64,000 nucleotides of DNA from an uncultured Pelagibacteraceae bacterium (lineage in GTDB: Bacteria > Pseudomonadota > Alphaproteobacteria > Pelagibacterales > Pelagibacteraceae). Where the stretch lies: contig CABYUV010000003.1 in NCBI GenBank assembly GCA_902522115.1, positions 1 to 64,000 on the forward strand. Direction: 5' to 3'. How positions within the stretch are numbered: the first letter of the stretch is position 1; the number at the start of each line of letters is the position of its first letter. The notes below the pieces were generated by a model. It was not told the origin of the DNA. It was given only the letters and a program-made list of their open reading frames with translations, and did no database searches. Of this stretch, positions 9,332-18,427 are shown one piece after another. The position numbers and the translations under genes were made by a program.

Positions 9332-10374
9332 TGTCGAGTCAAAAAAATCCAGGTCATAACAGTAAAAGAGATTTCTTAAAAAATCCTGTTGAGCACATCG
9401 ATATAACTTCATTCGACTCTAGAAAAATTATATCCTCAATGAAAAAAATGTCATTTGTTTCTAGAGAAACAGCAAATGCTGCTAATATTTATAACGAGAT
9501 GCTTAAAGATAAAGATTGTACAATATTCCTTACCTTAGCAGGCTCTACTTCGGCAGCTGGATGTATGAATATTTATAAAGATTTAGTTAAATATAATATG
9601 GTGGATGCGATTGTTGCAACAGGTGCTTCTATAGTAGATATGGATTTTTTTGAAGCTCTTGGTTTTAAACATTATCAAGGTTCACAATTTCAAGATGATA
9701 CTGAGCTAAGGAACAACTATATAGATAGAATTTACGATACCTACATAGATGAAGAAGAGCTTCAAATGTGTGATAAAATTATATGTGAAATCGCTAATAG
9801 CCTAGAGGCGAGAAGCTATACTTCAAGAGAGTTCATTTATGAAATGGGAAAATATTTAAAAAATAACTCAAAGAAAAAAGACTCTTTAATTGAAACCGCT
9901 TTTGACAATAATGTTCCTATTTTCTGCCCTGCTTTTACTGACTCGAGTGCAGGATTCGGATTAGTTATGCATCAAGAACAAAATCCAAAAAAACATATAA
10001 CAATAGACTCAGTTAGAGAATTTAGAGAACTAACAGAAATTAAAATAAAATCTAAAGGTTCTGGATTATTTATGATTGGTGGTGGTGTGCCTAAAAATTT
10101 TATTCAAGATACTGTTATTTGCGCTGAACTATTAGGAAAGGATGTAGATATGCATAAATATGCTATTCAAATTACTGTTGCTGATAGTAGAGACGGTGCA
10201 TGTAGCAGCTCCACATTAAAAGAAGCAAGTTCATGGGGAAAAGTAGATATTACAAAAGAACAGATGGTGTTTGCAGAGGCAACTAGTGTTTTACCATTGA
10301 TAGCAAGTGATGCTTATCATAAGGGTGAGTGGAAAAACAGAGAAAGAAAAAACTTTACAAAAATTTTTGAATAA
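9331..10374 (+). CDS. Deoxyhypusine-synthase-like protein (possible homospermidine synthase activity)
   Basis: This 347-residue protein belongs to the deoxyhypusine synthase family, which moves an aminobutyl group from spermidine to an amine. In eukaryotes and archaea the acceptor is a lysine of eIF5A/aIF5A, which bacteria lack; bacterial homologues are thought to use small amines. The NAD-site segments LAGSTSAAG and ATGASIVDMD and the acidic FTDSSAGFG are visible. The catalytic lysine is kept as Lys304 in EASSWGKV, matching the SWGK of the eukaryotic enzyme. The His-rich segment after GGG in eukaryotic forms reads PKNF here, so acceptor chemistry may differ. It overlaps the decarboxylase gene by one base and lies 2 bases before the agmatinase-like gene, so it belongs to polyamine metabolism. 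Confidence 0.8.
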   Translation: MSSQKNPGHNSKRDFLKNPVEHIDITSFDSRKIISSMKKMSFVSRETANAANIYNEMLKDKDCTIFLTLAGSTSAAGCMNIYKDLVKYNMVDAIVATGASIVDMDFFEALGFKHYQGSQFQDDTELRNNYIDRIYDTYIDEEELQMCDKIICEIANSLEARSYTSREFIYEMGKYLKNNSKKKDSLIETAFDNNVPIFCPAFTDSSAGFGLVMHQEQNPKKHITIDSVREFRELTEIKIKSKGSGLFMIGGGVPKNFIQDTVICAELLGKDVDMHKYAIQITVADSRDGACSSSTLKEASSWGKVDITKEQMVFAEATSVLPLIASDAYHKGEWKNRERKNFTKIFE

Positions 10375-10376
10375 AA

Positions 10377-11252
10377 TTGAAATATCTATCAAATAAAAAC
10401 GGGTTTTTAGGAATTGATAATAAATTTAGCTTTAAAGAAAAAGCTGTGATTGTTCCATTTGGATTAGAAAAAACAGTCAGTTATGGGGGAGGAACAAGAA
10501 ATGGACCTAAAGAAATCATAAAAGCATCTCATCAAGTTGAGCTATACGATGAAGAACTTAATTGTGAACCTTATAAAAAAATAGGTATTAAAACTTTAAA
10601 ACCATTTAAAATTGATAAAAATATTAAAAAAGCACTTAATAAAATCTCAAATATTAATAAAGAACTTTTAAATAAAAAACTTTTCCCAATGACTTTAGGT
10701 GGAGAGCATTCAATAACTCCTGGGTGTATTGTTCCTTTTACTAAAAAATATAAAAATATTTGCCTCTTACATTTTGATGCCCATGCAGATTTACGTCAAA
10801 GTTATAATGGAGAAAAATTTTCACATGCCTCAGCAATTCGGAGGTGTTTGGATTATAAAAATGTTTCTTTGATTTCATTTGGGATAAGAAACATTTCAGA
10901 AAGTGAAATCCCATTTTTAAAAAAGAATTCTTCAAGAATAAATATTTTTTGGGCAAAAGATAAAAAAAAATGGAATTTGTCTAAATTCAAAAAACTGATT
11001 GAAAACAAAACTGTTTATCTAACATTCGATGTAGATGGACTAGATTCAAGTATTATGCCTGCAACTGGAACACCTGAACCAGGAGGACTTTTGTGGGACG
11101 AAACATTGGATATAATAAGAATTGCAGCTAAAAACTCGAAAATTGTTGGCGCAGATATTAATGAACTATCTCCAATTAAGGGATTTAATTCTTATAATTT
11201 TCTTGTTGCAAAGTTAGCTTATAAAATTCTGTCTTATAAATTTTTATATTAA
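10377..11252 (+). CDS. Agmatinase/arginase-family ureohydrolase
   Basis: Family members use a dimanganese centre to hydrolyse guanidino compounds, for example agmatine to putrescine and urea. The metal ligands are visible: His111 in LGGEHSIT, Asp134, His136 and Asp138 in HFDAHADLR, and the pair in TFDVDGLD near residue 217. The length (291 residues) is typical. Translation appears to start at TTG 10377, two bases after the upstream stop, because no ATG lies before the conserved N-terminus (VIVPFGLEKTVSYGGGTRNGP). Context with a decarboxylase and a deoxyhypusine-synthase-like enzyme favours agmatinase or another polyamine-related guanidine substrate over arginase, but by eye these cannot be separated. 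Its end overlaps the convergent transporter gene by 4 bases. Confidence 0.82.
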   Translation: MKYLSNKNGFLGIDNKFSFKEKAVIVPFGLEKTVSYGGGTRNGPKEIIKASHQVELYDEELNCEPYKKIGIKTLKPFKIDKNIKKALNKISNINKELLNKKLFPMTLGGEHSITPGCIVPFTKKYKNICLLHFDAHADLRQSYNGEKFSHASAIRRCLDYKNVSLISFGIRNISESEIPFLKKNSSRINIFWAKDKKKWNLSKFKKLIENKTVYLTFDVDGLDSSIMPATGTPEPGGLLWDETLDIIRIAAKNSKIVGADINELSPIKGFNSYNFLVAKLAYKILSYKFLY

Positions 11253-11803
11253 ACTTTAATTGGTTTAATAATTTTCAATAACATTCTGAATGGTATCAAC
11301 ATTATTATAGCAACTAAAATTTTTACTGCTAAATCTCCAAGGGACAAAGTAACCCAAGGTATACCTGTTGCATAAAATGATATTGAAAAGAATAAAAATG
11401 TATCAACTGTTGATCCAATCAACGATGAGGTAAGTGGAGCTACAAACCACTCTTTTTTTCTTAATCGATCAAAAATTTGGATATCTAACAACTGAGCAGT
11501 AATAAAAGCTACCCCTGATCCAATTGCGATTCTAACAGAGATTAAATCTGCAAAATCAGTTGAAAATAACAAAGTAAATATAATTCCTATTAAAAAACCT
11601 AAATATACAATTTGCCTTGCTAATAATTTACCATACGACCTATTCGCTAAATCTGTTATCAAAAAAGCTATTGGGTAACTAAAAGCTCCATAAGTTAAAA
11701 TCTCATTTAATCCATAATAGTTTATTGGGAATTGAACTAAATAATTAGAAGATAGTACAACAACCCCCATCATTATAGATAGAGTGATAAATAATTTGTT
11801 CAT
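11249..11803 (-). CDS. Queuosine precursor transporter, YhhQ/VUT family
   Basis: This 184-residue integral membrane protein has about six hydrophobic segments and the family pattern EILTYGAFSYPIAFLITDLANRSYG near the N-terminus and SSLIGSTVDTFLFFSISFYATG in the second half. YhhQ imports preQ0 or preQ1 for making queuosine at the wobble position of certain tRNAs. A salvage transporter fits a streamlined genome that may lack the full pathway, but that cannot be tested here. It directly follows rpmB (one-base overlap) and converges with the agmatinase-like gene. Confidence 0.85.
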   Translation of the reverse strand: MNKLFITLSIMMGVVVLSSNYLVQFPINYYGLNEILTYGAFSYPIAFLITDLANRSYGKLLARQIVYLGFLIGIIFTLLFSTDFADLISVRIAIGSGVAFITAQLLDIQIFDRLRKKEWFVAPLTSSLIGSTVDTFLFFSISFYATGIPWVTLSLGDLAVKILVAIIMLIPFRMLLKIIKPIKV

Positions 11804-12114
11804 TAAGCTGTTTTAGCTACAGGTTTCTTTTTAAAAGGGGATTTAATTAAAACTACTTTTTTTAACTTTTTTAATCTAGGAGATAAATTTTTATTTTTTA
11901 CAGTTTTTAAAAATTCATCAAAACTACCTTTTTTGTCAACTGACCTTACACCTGAATTACTTACAGTAAGTTTTAAACTTCTTCCAGTAAGCTCACTTGT
12001 AAATTTTACTTTTTTAAGATTAGGTAAAAATCTTCTTTTAGTCTTGTTGTTAGCATGACTAACATTATGACCTTTCATTGGAATTTTACCAGTAAGTTCG
12101 CATTTTTTTGACAT
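11803..12114 (-). CDS. rpmB: 50S ribosomal protein L28
   Basis: L28 is a small basic protein of the large ribosomal subunit. The 103 residues begin [10 protein letters not shown] and contain the conserved [18 protein letters not shown] and [15 protein letters not shown], followed by a lysine-rich tail. The frame could be extended upstream to 12216, but the extra 34 residues match nothing in the family and would run into pyrD. A good promoter just before 12114 supports the short form. It ends by overlapping the transporter gene by one base. Confidence 0.96.
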   Translation of the reverse strand: MSKKCELTGKIPMKGHNVSHANNKTKRRFLPNLKKVKFTSELTGRSLKLTVSNSGVRSVDKKGSFDEFLKTVKNKNLSPRLKKLKKVVLIKSPFKKKPVAKTA

Positions 12115-12126
12115 AATAACAGTGCC

Positions 12127-12155
12127 TATATAAGGGGAGATATTGAAGGCGTCAA
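12127..12155 (-). promoter_or_regulatory. Sigma-70-type promoter of rpmB
   Basis: On the minus strand TTGACG (12155-12150) and TATATA (12132-12127) are separated by exactly 17 bases, matching five and four or five of six consensus positions. The predicted transcription start near 12120 leaves only about six bases before the rpmB ATG at 12114, so the message would be almost leaderless. The site lies in the 52-base gap after pyrD, letting rpmB be expressed independently of pyrD and lysK. Confidence 0.6.
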
Positions 12156-12166
12156 GTTTAATACAT

Positions 12167-13219
12167 TTAAGAAACAGTTTTATTTCCAACAATTTCAGTG
12201 AAATTTTTGACACCATCTCTTATTAGTAATTCTTTAAGGTCTTTTTTAATCATGCTAGCAATATTGGGTCCTTGAAATACCATGCCGGTATACAACTGAA
12301 CACAATCTGCTCCTAATAAAAACTTATCATAAGCTGCCTTACCAGAGTCAACGCCGCCTACTCCAATTATTTTAATTTTACCTTTAATTAAACTGTAAAA
12401 TTTACTTATTAAAAAATTTGATTTTTTTTCAATAGGTTTTCCAGATAAACCACCTTTTTGATGTCTCTGTATATTTTGGAGTGTTTCCCGAGAAGCTTCA
12501 GATGTGTTTGAAATTATTATTGCGCTTATTTCATTTTCTAAAAGTATTTCTGAAATTAATTCAATTTGATTATCATTTATGTCTGGTGAAATCTTTACAG
12601 CTATAGGAATTTCAGTTTTTAATTGTTTTTTTTTCTTTGAGACAGATTTTAATAACTCTTTCAATTTATTCTCTTCATGAAAATTTCTAAGATTTTCAGT
12701 ATTTGGTGAAGAAATATTAATTGTAATATAATCTGCAACTTCAGAAAATTTTTCTAATCCAATAAGATAATCATTCAATCTATCATTAGAATTTTTGTTT
12801 GGACCTACATTTACACCTAGTACACCTAGTTTTTTATTAGATTTTATTCTATTTAATATTGTATCTGATCCATGATTGTTAAAACCTAACCTATTAATTA
12901 ATGCTTGATCTTCTACCAATCTAAATACTCTTGGTTTTTCATTTCCATATTGTTTTAATGGTGTAACTGTACCTACTTCAACAAATCCAAAACCCAACTT
13001 TAATAAAGGGTTGTATACCTCAGCATTCTTATCAAAACCTGCTGCAATACCTATGGGATTATCAAGATTTTGATTAAATATTTTTGTTTTAAAAATAGGA
13101 TCATTTTTGTTTTCATCAAATACATTTGAAACTAAATTAAGTTTGAGTGATTGAATTGCTAAAAAATGTGCTCTCTCAGGATCTATTTTAAATATTAAAG
13201 ATCTTAAATTTGAATACAT
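12167..13219 (-). CDS. pyrD: Dihydroorotate dehydrogenase (quinone), class 2
   Basis: This FMN enzyme oxidises dihydroorotate to orotate in pyrimidine synthesis and passes electrons to membrane quinone. At 350 residues it has the class 2 N-terminal extension ([16 protein letters not shown]) used for membrane association. The active-site serine lies in [33 protein letters not shown] and [15 protein letters not shown] are FMN- and substrate-binding segments. It overlaps the start-proximal end of lysK transcription by one base (TAATG), so it is coupled to lysK. Nothing is unusual. Confidence 0.96.
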   Translation of the reverse strand: MYSNLRSLIFKIDPERAHFLAIQSLKLNLVSNVFDENKNDPIFKTKIFNQNLDNPIGIAAGFDKNAEVYNPLLKLGFGFVEVGTVTPLKQYGNEKPRVFRLVEDQALINRLGFNNHGSDTILNRIKSNKKLGVLGVNVGPNKNSNDRLNDYLIGLEKFSEVADYITINISSPNTENLRNFHEENKLKELLKSVSKKKKQLKTEIPIAVKISPDINDNQIELISEILLENEISAIIISNTSEASRETLQNIQRHQKGGLSGKPIEKKSNFLISKFYSLIKGKIKIIGVGGVDSGKAAYDKFLLGADCVQLYTGMVFQGPNIASMIKKDLKELLIRDGVKNFTEIVGNKTVS

Positions 13220-14781
13220 TATTTCAATTTACTAATTATCAATTCTTTTGTTTCGTTAACACCAAAAAAACTTATAAAAAAACCCATTCTAGGTCCATTT
13301 TCATCTCCAAACACCACTTCATAAATTAACTTAAACCAATCTCTTAAGTTTTCTGCATATCCATTCTCTTTACCTGTTGAATAAATTAATGTTTGTATAT
13401 CCTCAGGAGACATCTGATCATTACATTTTTCTAAAGTTTTAACTAAAGCTTGTAGAGCTAATTTTTCATTTCCAGATGGATTTTTATATTTTTTTTGAGC
13501 CTTAATAACATCATTAAAATACTTGATTGCATAACCAACTAGTCCATCAAAAATTGGAAAGTTTTTTTCATGAATGTTAGATTTATATTTTTTTACAAAC
13601 TTCCATAATAAATCTTTGTTATCAGCATTGCTTGTCTCAACTAAATTCAACAACATAGAAAAAGACATAATCATTTCTTCTTTTGGAATATTGCCATTAT
13701 GAACATGCCAAACAGGATTCATTACCAATTGTTGTTCTGTTTGTTTTTTTGATTTTTCAATATTATCAAGGTAATCATCTACAGCTTTTGGCACTATTTC
13801 ATTATAAAGTTTTTTAGCTCTTTTTGGATTTTGATACATGTATAAAGATAAACTTTCAGGTGAGGCATAGTTTAACCACTGATCAATAGTAATACCATTT
13901 CCTTTAGATTTTGAAATTTTTTCACCCTTTTCATCAAGAAATAATTCATAAGCAAATCCAGATGGATTTTTTTTACCGATTAAATTTATAATTTTAGTTG
14001 ACAAAATTGCACTCTCAATAAGGTCTTTTCCATACATTTCAAAATCTATATCTAGAGCATACCATCTCATTGCCCAATCAACTTTCCATTGTAATTTACA
14101 ATTTCCATCCAAAATACTAGATTCTAATTTTTTACCCTTATTATCAAAAATTATTTTAGAATTTTTTTTATCAATTTCTATAACTGGAATTTCGAGAACA
14201 TGACCTGTATCTGGACAAATAGGTAAAAAAGGACAGTAAGTTTGTTGACGTTCTTTGCCTAAAGTTGGAAGTATAATATTCATTATACCATCATAATTTT
14301 CTAAAATAATTTCTAAAGTTGGGTTGAAAAAACCACCTTTGTATAAGGATGTTGAGCTTTTAAAACTGTATTCAAAATTAAAACTATTTAAAAAATCTTT
14401 TAACATTTCATTATTATGTTCTCCAAAACTTGAAAATTTTCCAAATGGATCTGGAACTTGTGTTAATGGTTTATGTAGATTTTTATTTAGCAATTCCTGG
14501 TTAGGAACATTATCAGGAACTTTTCTTAGACCATCCATGTCATCAGAGAAAGTAATTATTTCTGCTGGTAAATCTGTAAGTTGCTTTAAAGCATTAACCA
14601 TCATTGAGGTCCTTGCAACTTCTCCAAATGTTCCAATATGAGGAAGGCCACTTGGACCATATCCTGTTTGAAGAGTAATTTTACCTTTTTTATCAATAAA
14701 TGATTTTCTCTCACGAAGCATTTTTTTTCCTTCAACGAAAGGCCAAGCACTTGTTTTGTCTAAAATTTCTTTTTTAATCAC
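13219..14781 (-). CDS. lysK: Lysyl-tRNA synthetase, class I
   Basis: This enzyme charges tRNA-Lys. It is the class I (archaeal-type) form that many alphaproteobacteria carry in place of the class II LysS. The 520 residues show the class I signature HIGT at 48-51 (PSGLPHIGTF) and the KMSKS-type loop KISKSKGN at 288-295, which together rule out class II. A segment with cysteines (YCPFLPICPDTGH, near 182-194) fits the zinc-like region of the family. It heads a lysK-pyrD unit on the minus strand and is divergent from trkH across 91 bases. I saw no convincing promoter in that gap. Confidence 0.95.
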   Translation of the reverse strand: MIKKEILDKTSAWPFVEGKKMLRERKSFIDKKGKITLQTGYGPSGLPHIGTFGEVARTSMMVNALKQLTDLPAEIITFSDDMDGLRKVPDNVPNQELLNKNLHKPLTQVPDPFGKFSSFGEHNNEMLKDFLNSFNFEYSFKSSTSLYKGGFFNPTLEIILENYDGIMNIILPTLGKERQQTYCPFLPICPDTGHVLEIPVIEIDKKNSKIIFDNKGKKLESSILDGNCKLQWKVDWAMRWYALDIDFEMYGKDLIESAILSTKIINLIGKKNPSGFAYELFLDEKGEKISKSKGNGITIDQWLNYASPESLSLYMYQNPKRAKKLYNEIVPKAVDDYLDNIEKSKKQTEQQLVMNPVWHVHNGNIPKEEMIMSFSMLLNLVETSNADNKDLLWKFVKKYKSNIHEKNFPIFDGLVGYAIKYFNDVIKAQKKYKNPSGNEKLALQALVKTLEKCNDQMSPEDIQTLIYSTGKENGYAENLRDWFKLIYEVVFGDENGPRMGFFISFFGVNETKELIISKLK

Positions 14782-14872
14782 GAATATATCTTTTATAAAA
14801 ATCTTAAATTGGCGATTTTATTAATTCTTATAGAGTTGAAATTTATTTACCATAAAATAATGTTCTTTCAAA

Positions 14873-16312
14873 ATGTCTAATTATAAAACTGTTTTTTTTA
14901 CACTTGGAATTTTGCAAATAATTTTAGGTGTCTCAATGTTCATCCCTATAATTGCTCAATTTATTTATTCTGAAATAGATTCATCATTTTTTGGTGCATC
15001 TATTATGACAATAGTTTTTGGATCATTATTTTTTCTTTCAAATCTAGACCACGACAAAAAGTTAAATTTACAACAAGCATTTTTATTAACTGCTTTGTCA
15101 TGGCTAAGTATTGCTATTTTTGGATCTTTACCATTTATATTTTCTACTATGGAACTTTCAATTACTGATGCTTTTTTTGAAAGTATGTCTGGTATTACAA
15201 CAACTGGATCTACAATTATTTCCAACTTAGAGAATACTCCAAAAGGCATTCTATTATGGAGAGCAATACTACAATGGTTAGGTGGCATTGGTATTATTGT
15301 AATGGCAATTACACTAATGCCCATAATGAATGTAGGTGGTATGCAATTATTTAAAATTTCTGGCAACGACTCTTCTGAAAAAATTCTTCCTAAGTCAAAA
15401 CAAATAGCTTTACGACTTATTTATATTTATTCAGGCCTAACTGCTCTTTGTGCATTATCATATTGGGTATTTGGAATGGGAAAATTTGATAGTTTAACTC
15501 ATTCTATGACTACCATAGCTACAGGTGGATTTTCTAATTATAATCAATCTATCGGATATTTTGACAGTGTTCTTATAGAAATATCATCGATGATTTTTAT
15601 AATTTTAGGAAGTATTCCATTTATTGCATATATTAAATTTATTAGTGGTAATAAAAAAATATTTTTAAACGATATTCAAATCAGAACATTTATTAAAATA
15701 ATAATTATAAGCATTATTATATTATCAATTTATTTATTATTTAATAATAATGGAAACTTTAGTTTAAGATCAATTTTTTTTAATACAATTTCAATATTGA
15801 CTGGAACAGGTTATGTAAATGCTGAATTCGACGGCTGGGGAAGTTTTCCTATAACAATATTTCTTGCATTAATGTTTATTGGGGGTTGTGCTGGATCAAC
15901 TACTTGTGGAGTCAAAATTTTTAGAATTCAAATTCTATATTTATTTATATTAAATCAATTAAAAAAAATTATATATCCCAAGGGAATATTTGTAATTAAG
16001 TACGACCAAGGATCTGTTGATGATAAATTTATTGCATCAATAATTTCATTTATTTATTTTTACTTTGTTATTTTTTTTATTTTAGCTGCGTTATTATCAT
16101 TAACTGGTCTTGATTTTATAACTGCTATCTCTGGAGCGGCAACATCAATATCAAATGTTGGTCCTGGTTTAGGTCCTATAATAGGACCTAATGGAGATTT
16201 TTCATCTTTGCCCGATATTTCTAAATGGATCTTAACTGTAGGTATGATTTTAGGTAGACTTGAGTTGTTTGCAATATTAGTATTGTTCTTACCATCTTTT
16301 TGGAGAAATTAA
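14873..16312 (+). CDS. trkH: TrkH-family potassium uptake channel
   Basis: TrkH forms the ion-conducting pore of Trk-type potassium uptake. The 479 residues are mostly hydrophobic with four pore repeats, each with a selectivity-filter glycine: TTGSTI, TGGFSNY, TGTGYVN and SNVGPGLG. The charged segment KSKQIALRLIYIYSG and the cysteine-rich IGGCAGSTTCGVKIFR are also typical. The gating partner TrkA is not in the window. Three bases separate it from the start of the AmpG-like gene, so these form one unit. Confidence 0.93.
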   Translation: MSNYKTVFFTLGILQIILGVSMFIPIIAQFIYSEIDSSFFGASIMTIVFGSLFFLSNLDHDKKLNLQQAFLLTALSWLSIAIFGSLPFIFSTMELSITDAFFESMSGITTTGSTIISNLENTPKGILLWRAILQWLGGIGIIVMAITLMPIMNVGGMQLFKISGNDSSEKILPKSKQIALRLIYIYSGLTALCALSYWVFGMGKFDSLTHSMTTIATGGFSNYNQSIGYFDSVLIEISSMIFIILGSIPFIAYIKFISGNKKIFLNDIQIRTFIKIIIISIIILSIYLLFNNNGNFSLRSIFFNTISILTGTGYVNAEFDGWGSFPITIFLALMFIGGCAGSTTCGVKIFRIQILYLFILNQLKKIIYPKGIFVIKYDQGSVDDKFIASIISFIYFYFVIFFILAALLSLTGLDFITAISGAATSISNVGPGLGPIIGPNGDFSSLPDISKWILTVGMILGRLELFAILVLFLPSFWRN

Positions 16313-16314
16313 TT

Positions 16315-17691
16315 ATGTCTGAAACAAAAAAACAAACATGGCTTGATTCTCTTGCAGTTTATAAAGATATTCGAATGGTAAGAATTCTTTTATTAGGTGC
16401 AATAAGTGGATTTCCATGGGTATTAATTGCAAGTAGCTTAAGTCTTTGGCTTAAAGAAGAGGGTCTTAGTAGATCAACAATTGGATGGGCAGGTTTAATT
16501 TTTGGAGTATACGCTTTCAATTATTTGTGGGCTCCCATTATAGATAGAATTCAAATTCCAATACTAACAAAAAAATTAGGTCATAGAAGAGGATGGATAG
16601 TTTTGATGCAATTAATTATTTTGTTAAGTCTTGTTGTTTGGAGTGTGATTAATCCAACTGAAAATTTGGCTTTATTAATTACTGTAGGTTTAATTATTGC
16701 TATAGCGTCAGCAACCCAAGATATAACTGTGGATGCATTAAGAATTGAACAGATAAATGAAAATGAAGGAAAATCAATGGCTGCAGGCGCAGCCATGGCT
16801 GTTGTTGGTTGGTGGACAGGTTATAAATTAGGTGGAGTGGTTGCTTTATTTACGGCAGAATTTTTTGAAAACTTAGGGGTAGCTGACTACTGGCAAGCTA
16901 CTTTTTTAATTTTAGGTATTTTAATAATTTTAATGAATATTGGATTGATGTTTGTTCATGAACCTATAGAGACAAACAGAGAAGCAAAACAGAGAGAAAC
17001 AGACAAATTAATTGAGGGAAAACTTGGATCTAGCAATATTATTACAAACTTTATCGCTTATATTACAGGAACTATAGGCGGACCTATTATTAGTTTTTTT
17101 AGAAAAAATGGTTTTGCCATTGCAGCTGGAATTTTAGGATTTGTTTTCTTGTTTAAGATAGGTGAGGCATTTATGGGAAGAATGTCTATTGTTTTTTATA
17201 AAGAAATTGGTTTCTCCAAAGGTCAAATTGCAATTTATTCAAAAGGTCTTGGCTGGATAACAACAGTTGTATTTACTTTGTTGGGTGGAGTAATGGCCAT
17301 GAGAGCTGGAACAATTAAAACTATGTTCTTTGCTGGTGGGTTAATGGCTGTAACCAATCTTTTATTTGCGGTTTTAGCATGGACTGGAAAATCAGAAATT
17401 TTATTTGCAATTGCGGTTATAGCTGATGATATCACAGCAGCTTTTGCAACTGTAGCATTTGTTGCATTTATATCATTACTAGTTGATAGAACTTATACAG
17501 CCACACAATATGCATTACTTGCTTCAATTGGTACTGCTGGTCGTACTACTTTAGCTTCATCATCAGGAGCTTTAGTTGACTGGTTAAATGGAGACTGGGG
17601 AACATTTTTTGTTTTAACAACTATTATGGTGATACCTTCGTTGATTTGTTTGTGGCTAATTAAAAACAAAATTAAAATTGGTGCAAAATAA
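16315..17691 (+). CDS. AmpG-like permease (major facilitator superfamily)
   Basis: AmpG proteins import anhydro-muropeptides released from the cell wall, the first step of peptidoglycan recycling. The 458 residues form about 12 to 14 transmembrane segments. The N-terminal GAISGFPWVLIASSLSLWL, YLWAPIIDR and the basic loop GHRRGWIVLMQ correspond to conserved AmpG stretches, and ASATQDITVDALRIE matches the DxxxDAYR-like loop. I start at the ATG at 16315, which has GGAGA 8 bases before it; a TTG at 16300 lies inside trkH. The neighbouring NlpC/P60 peptidase supports a role in wall recycling, though some AmpG relatives carry other solutes. Confidence 0.78.
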   Translation: MSETKKQTWLDSLAVYKDIRMVRILLLGAISGFPWVLIASSLSLWLKEEGLSRSTIGWAGLIFGVYAFNYLWAPIIDRIQIPILTKKLGHRRGWIVLMQLIILLSLVVWSVINPTENLALLITVGLIIAIASATQDITVDALRIEQINENEGKSMAAGAAMAVVGWWTGYKLGGVVALFTAEFFENLGVADYWQATFLILGILIILMNIGLMFVHEPIETNREAKQRETDKLIEGKLGSSNIITNFIAYITGTIGGPIISFFRKNGFAIAAGILGFVFLFKIGEAFMGRMSIVFYKEIGFSKGQIAIYSKGLGWITTVVFTLLGGVMAMRAGTIKTMFFAGGLMAVTNLLFAVLAWTGKSEILFAIAVIADDITAAFATVAFVAFISLLVDRTYTATQYALLASIGTAGRTTLASSSGALVDWLNGDWGTFFVLTTIMVIPSLICLWLIKNKIKIGAK

Positions 17692-18427
17692 TTTTTACTT
17701 CATAGATAATTTTTCGAATATTTACAAAAATCCTTCGAGAAGATCTGAGGTGACTTCACAAATTATATATGGTGAAAAATTCAAAATTTTAGCAAAAAAC
17801 AAAAATTGGATAAAAATTAAAACTTTATTTGATAATTATAAGGGGTTTATAAAAAATTCAAAATATATAGAAAAATTTAGCCCCAATTATAAAGTTAGTT
17901 CATTAAAAGCGAAAATTTTTAAAAAACCTGGAATTGGAACTAGCAGTTGGCTTCCACTTGCATCCAAATTATCTGTATTTAAGCAAAATAGGAATTATGT
18001 AAAAATCGAAAAAAATAAATGGATTAAAAAAGCAGATATAAAAAAAATAAACCATAAAGAAAATAATTTTACAAAAATATTTAAAAAATTTTTAAATGTA
18101 AAATATATTTGGGGTGGAAAAACATTTAAAGGTATTGATTGTTCAGCCTTATTGCAAATATATTATTATTATAATAATTCGTTTTATCCAAGAGATACAA
18201 AAGATCAAATCAAATATACAAAAAAAAATTCAAAGAAAAGACTATTTAAAAAAGGAGATATTATTTTTTGGAAAGGTCATGTTGCTATGTGTTTAAATTC
18301 TAAACAACTAATTCATGCTTATGGTCCAGAAAGAAAAGTAATTATTATGCCAATTATAGAAACAGTTAATAGAATTGAAAAAACTACCAAGCTAAAGGTA
18401 AAAAAAGTATCTAGAATAAAATATTAA
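17678..18427 (+). CDS. NlpC/P60 cysteine peptidase with bacterial SH3 domains, probably cytoplasmic
   Basis: NlpC/P60 peptidases cut peptidoglycan stem peptides, typically between D-Glu and the diamino acid. The protein (about 249 residues) has two SH3-like stretches (about 1-60 and 65-115) and a catalytic domain from about residue 125: YIWGGKTFKGIDCSALLQIY with the nucleophilic cysteine, GHVAMCL with the catalytic histidine, and LIHAYGP. There is no signal peptide, which suggests it works on imported peptides, as YkfC-type recycling enzymes do. The start is uncertain: TTG 17678 or GTG 17681, both overlapping the AmpG-like gene by 14 or 11 bases. Its end overlaps convergent tyrA by 4 bases. 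Confidence 0.85.
   Translation: MVQNNFYFIDNFSNIYKNPSRRSEVTSQIIYGEKFKILAKNKNWIKIKTLFDNYKGFIKNSKYIEKFSPNYKVSSLKAKIFKKPGIGTSSWLPLASKLSVFKQNRNYVKIEKNKWIKKADIKKINHKENNFTKIFKKFLNVKYIWGGKTFKGIDCSALLQIYYYYNNSFYPRDTKDQIKYTKKNSKKRLFKKGDIIFWKGHVAMCLNSKQLIHAYGPERKVIIMPIIETVNRIEKTTKLKVKKVSRIKY

Noticed and set aside
12115-12216. N-terminal extension of L28 to 12216
   Set aside because: It runs into pyrD, matches nothing in L28, and lies upstream of a good promoter for the short form.
14965-15366. 133-residue open frame antisense to trkH
   Set aside because: It lies inside the first pore repeats of trkH and its apparent content is the reverse of hydrophobic codons.
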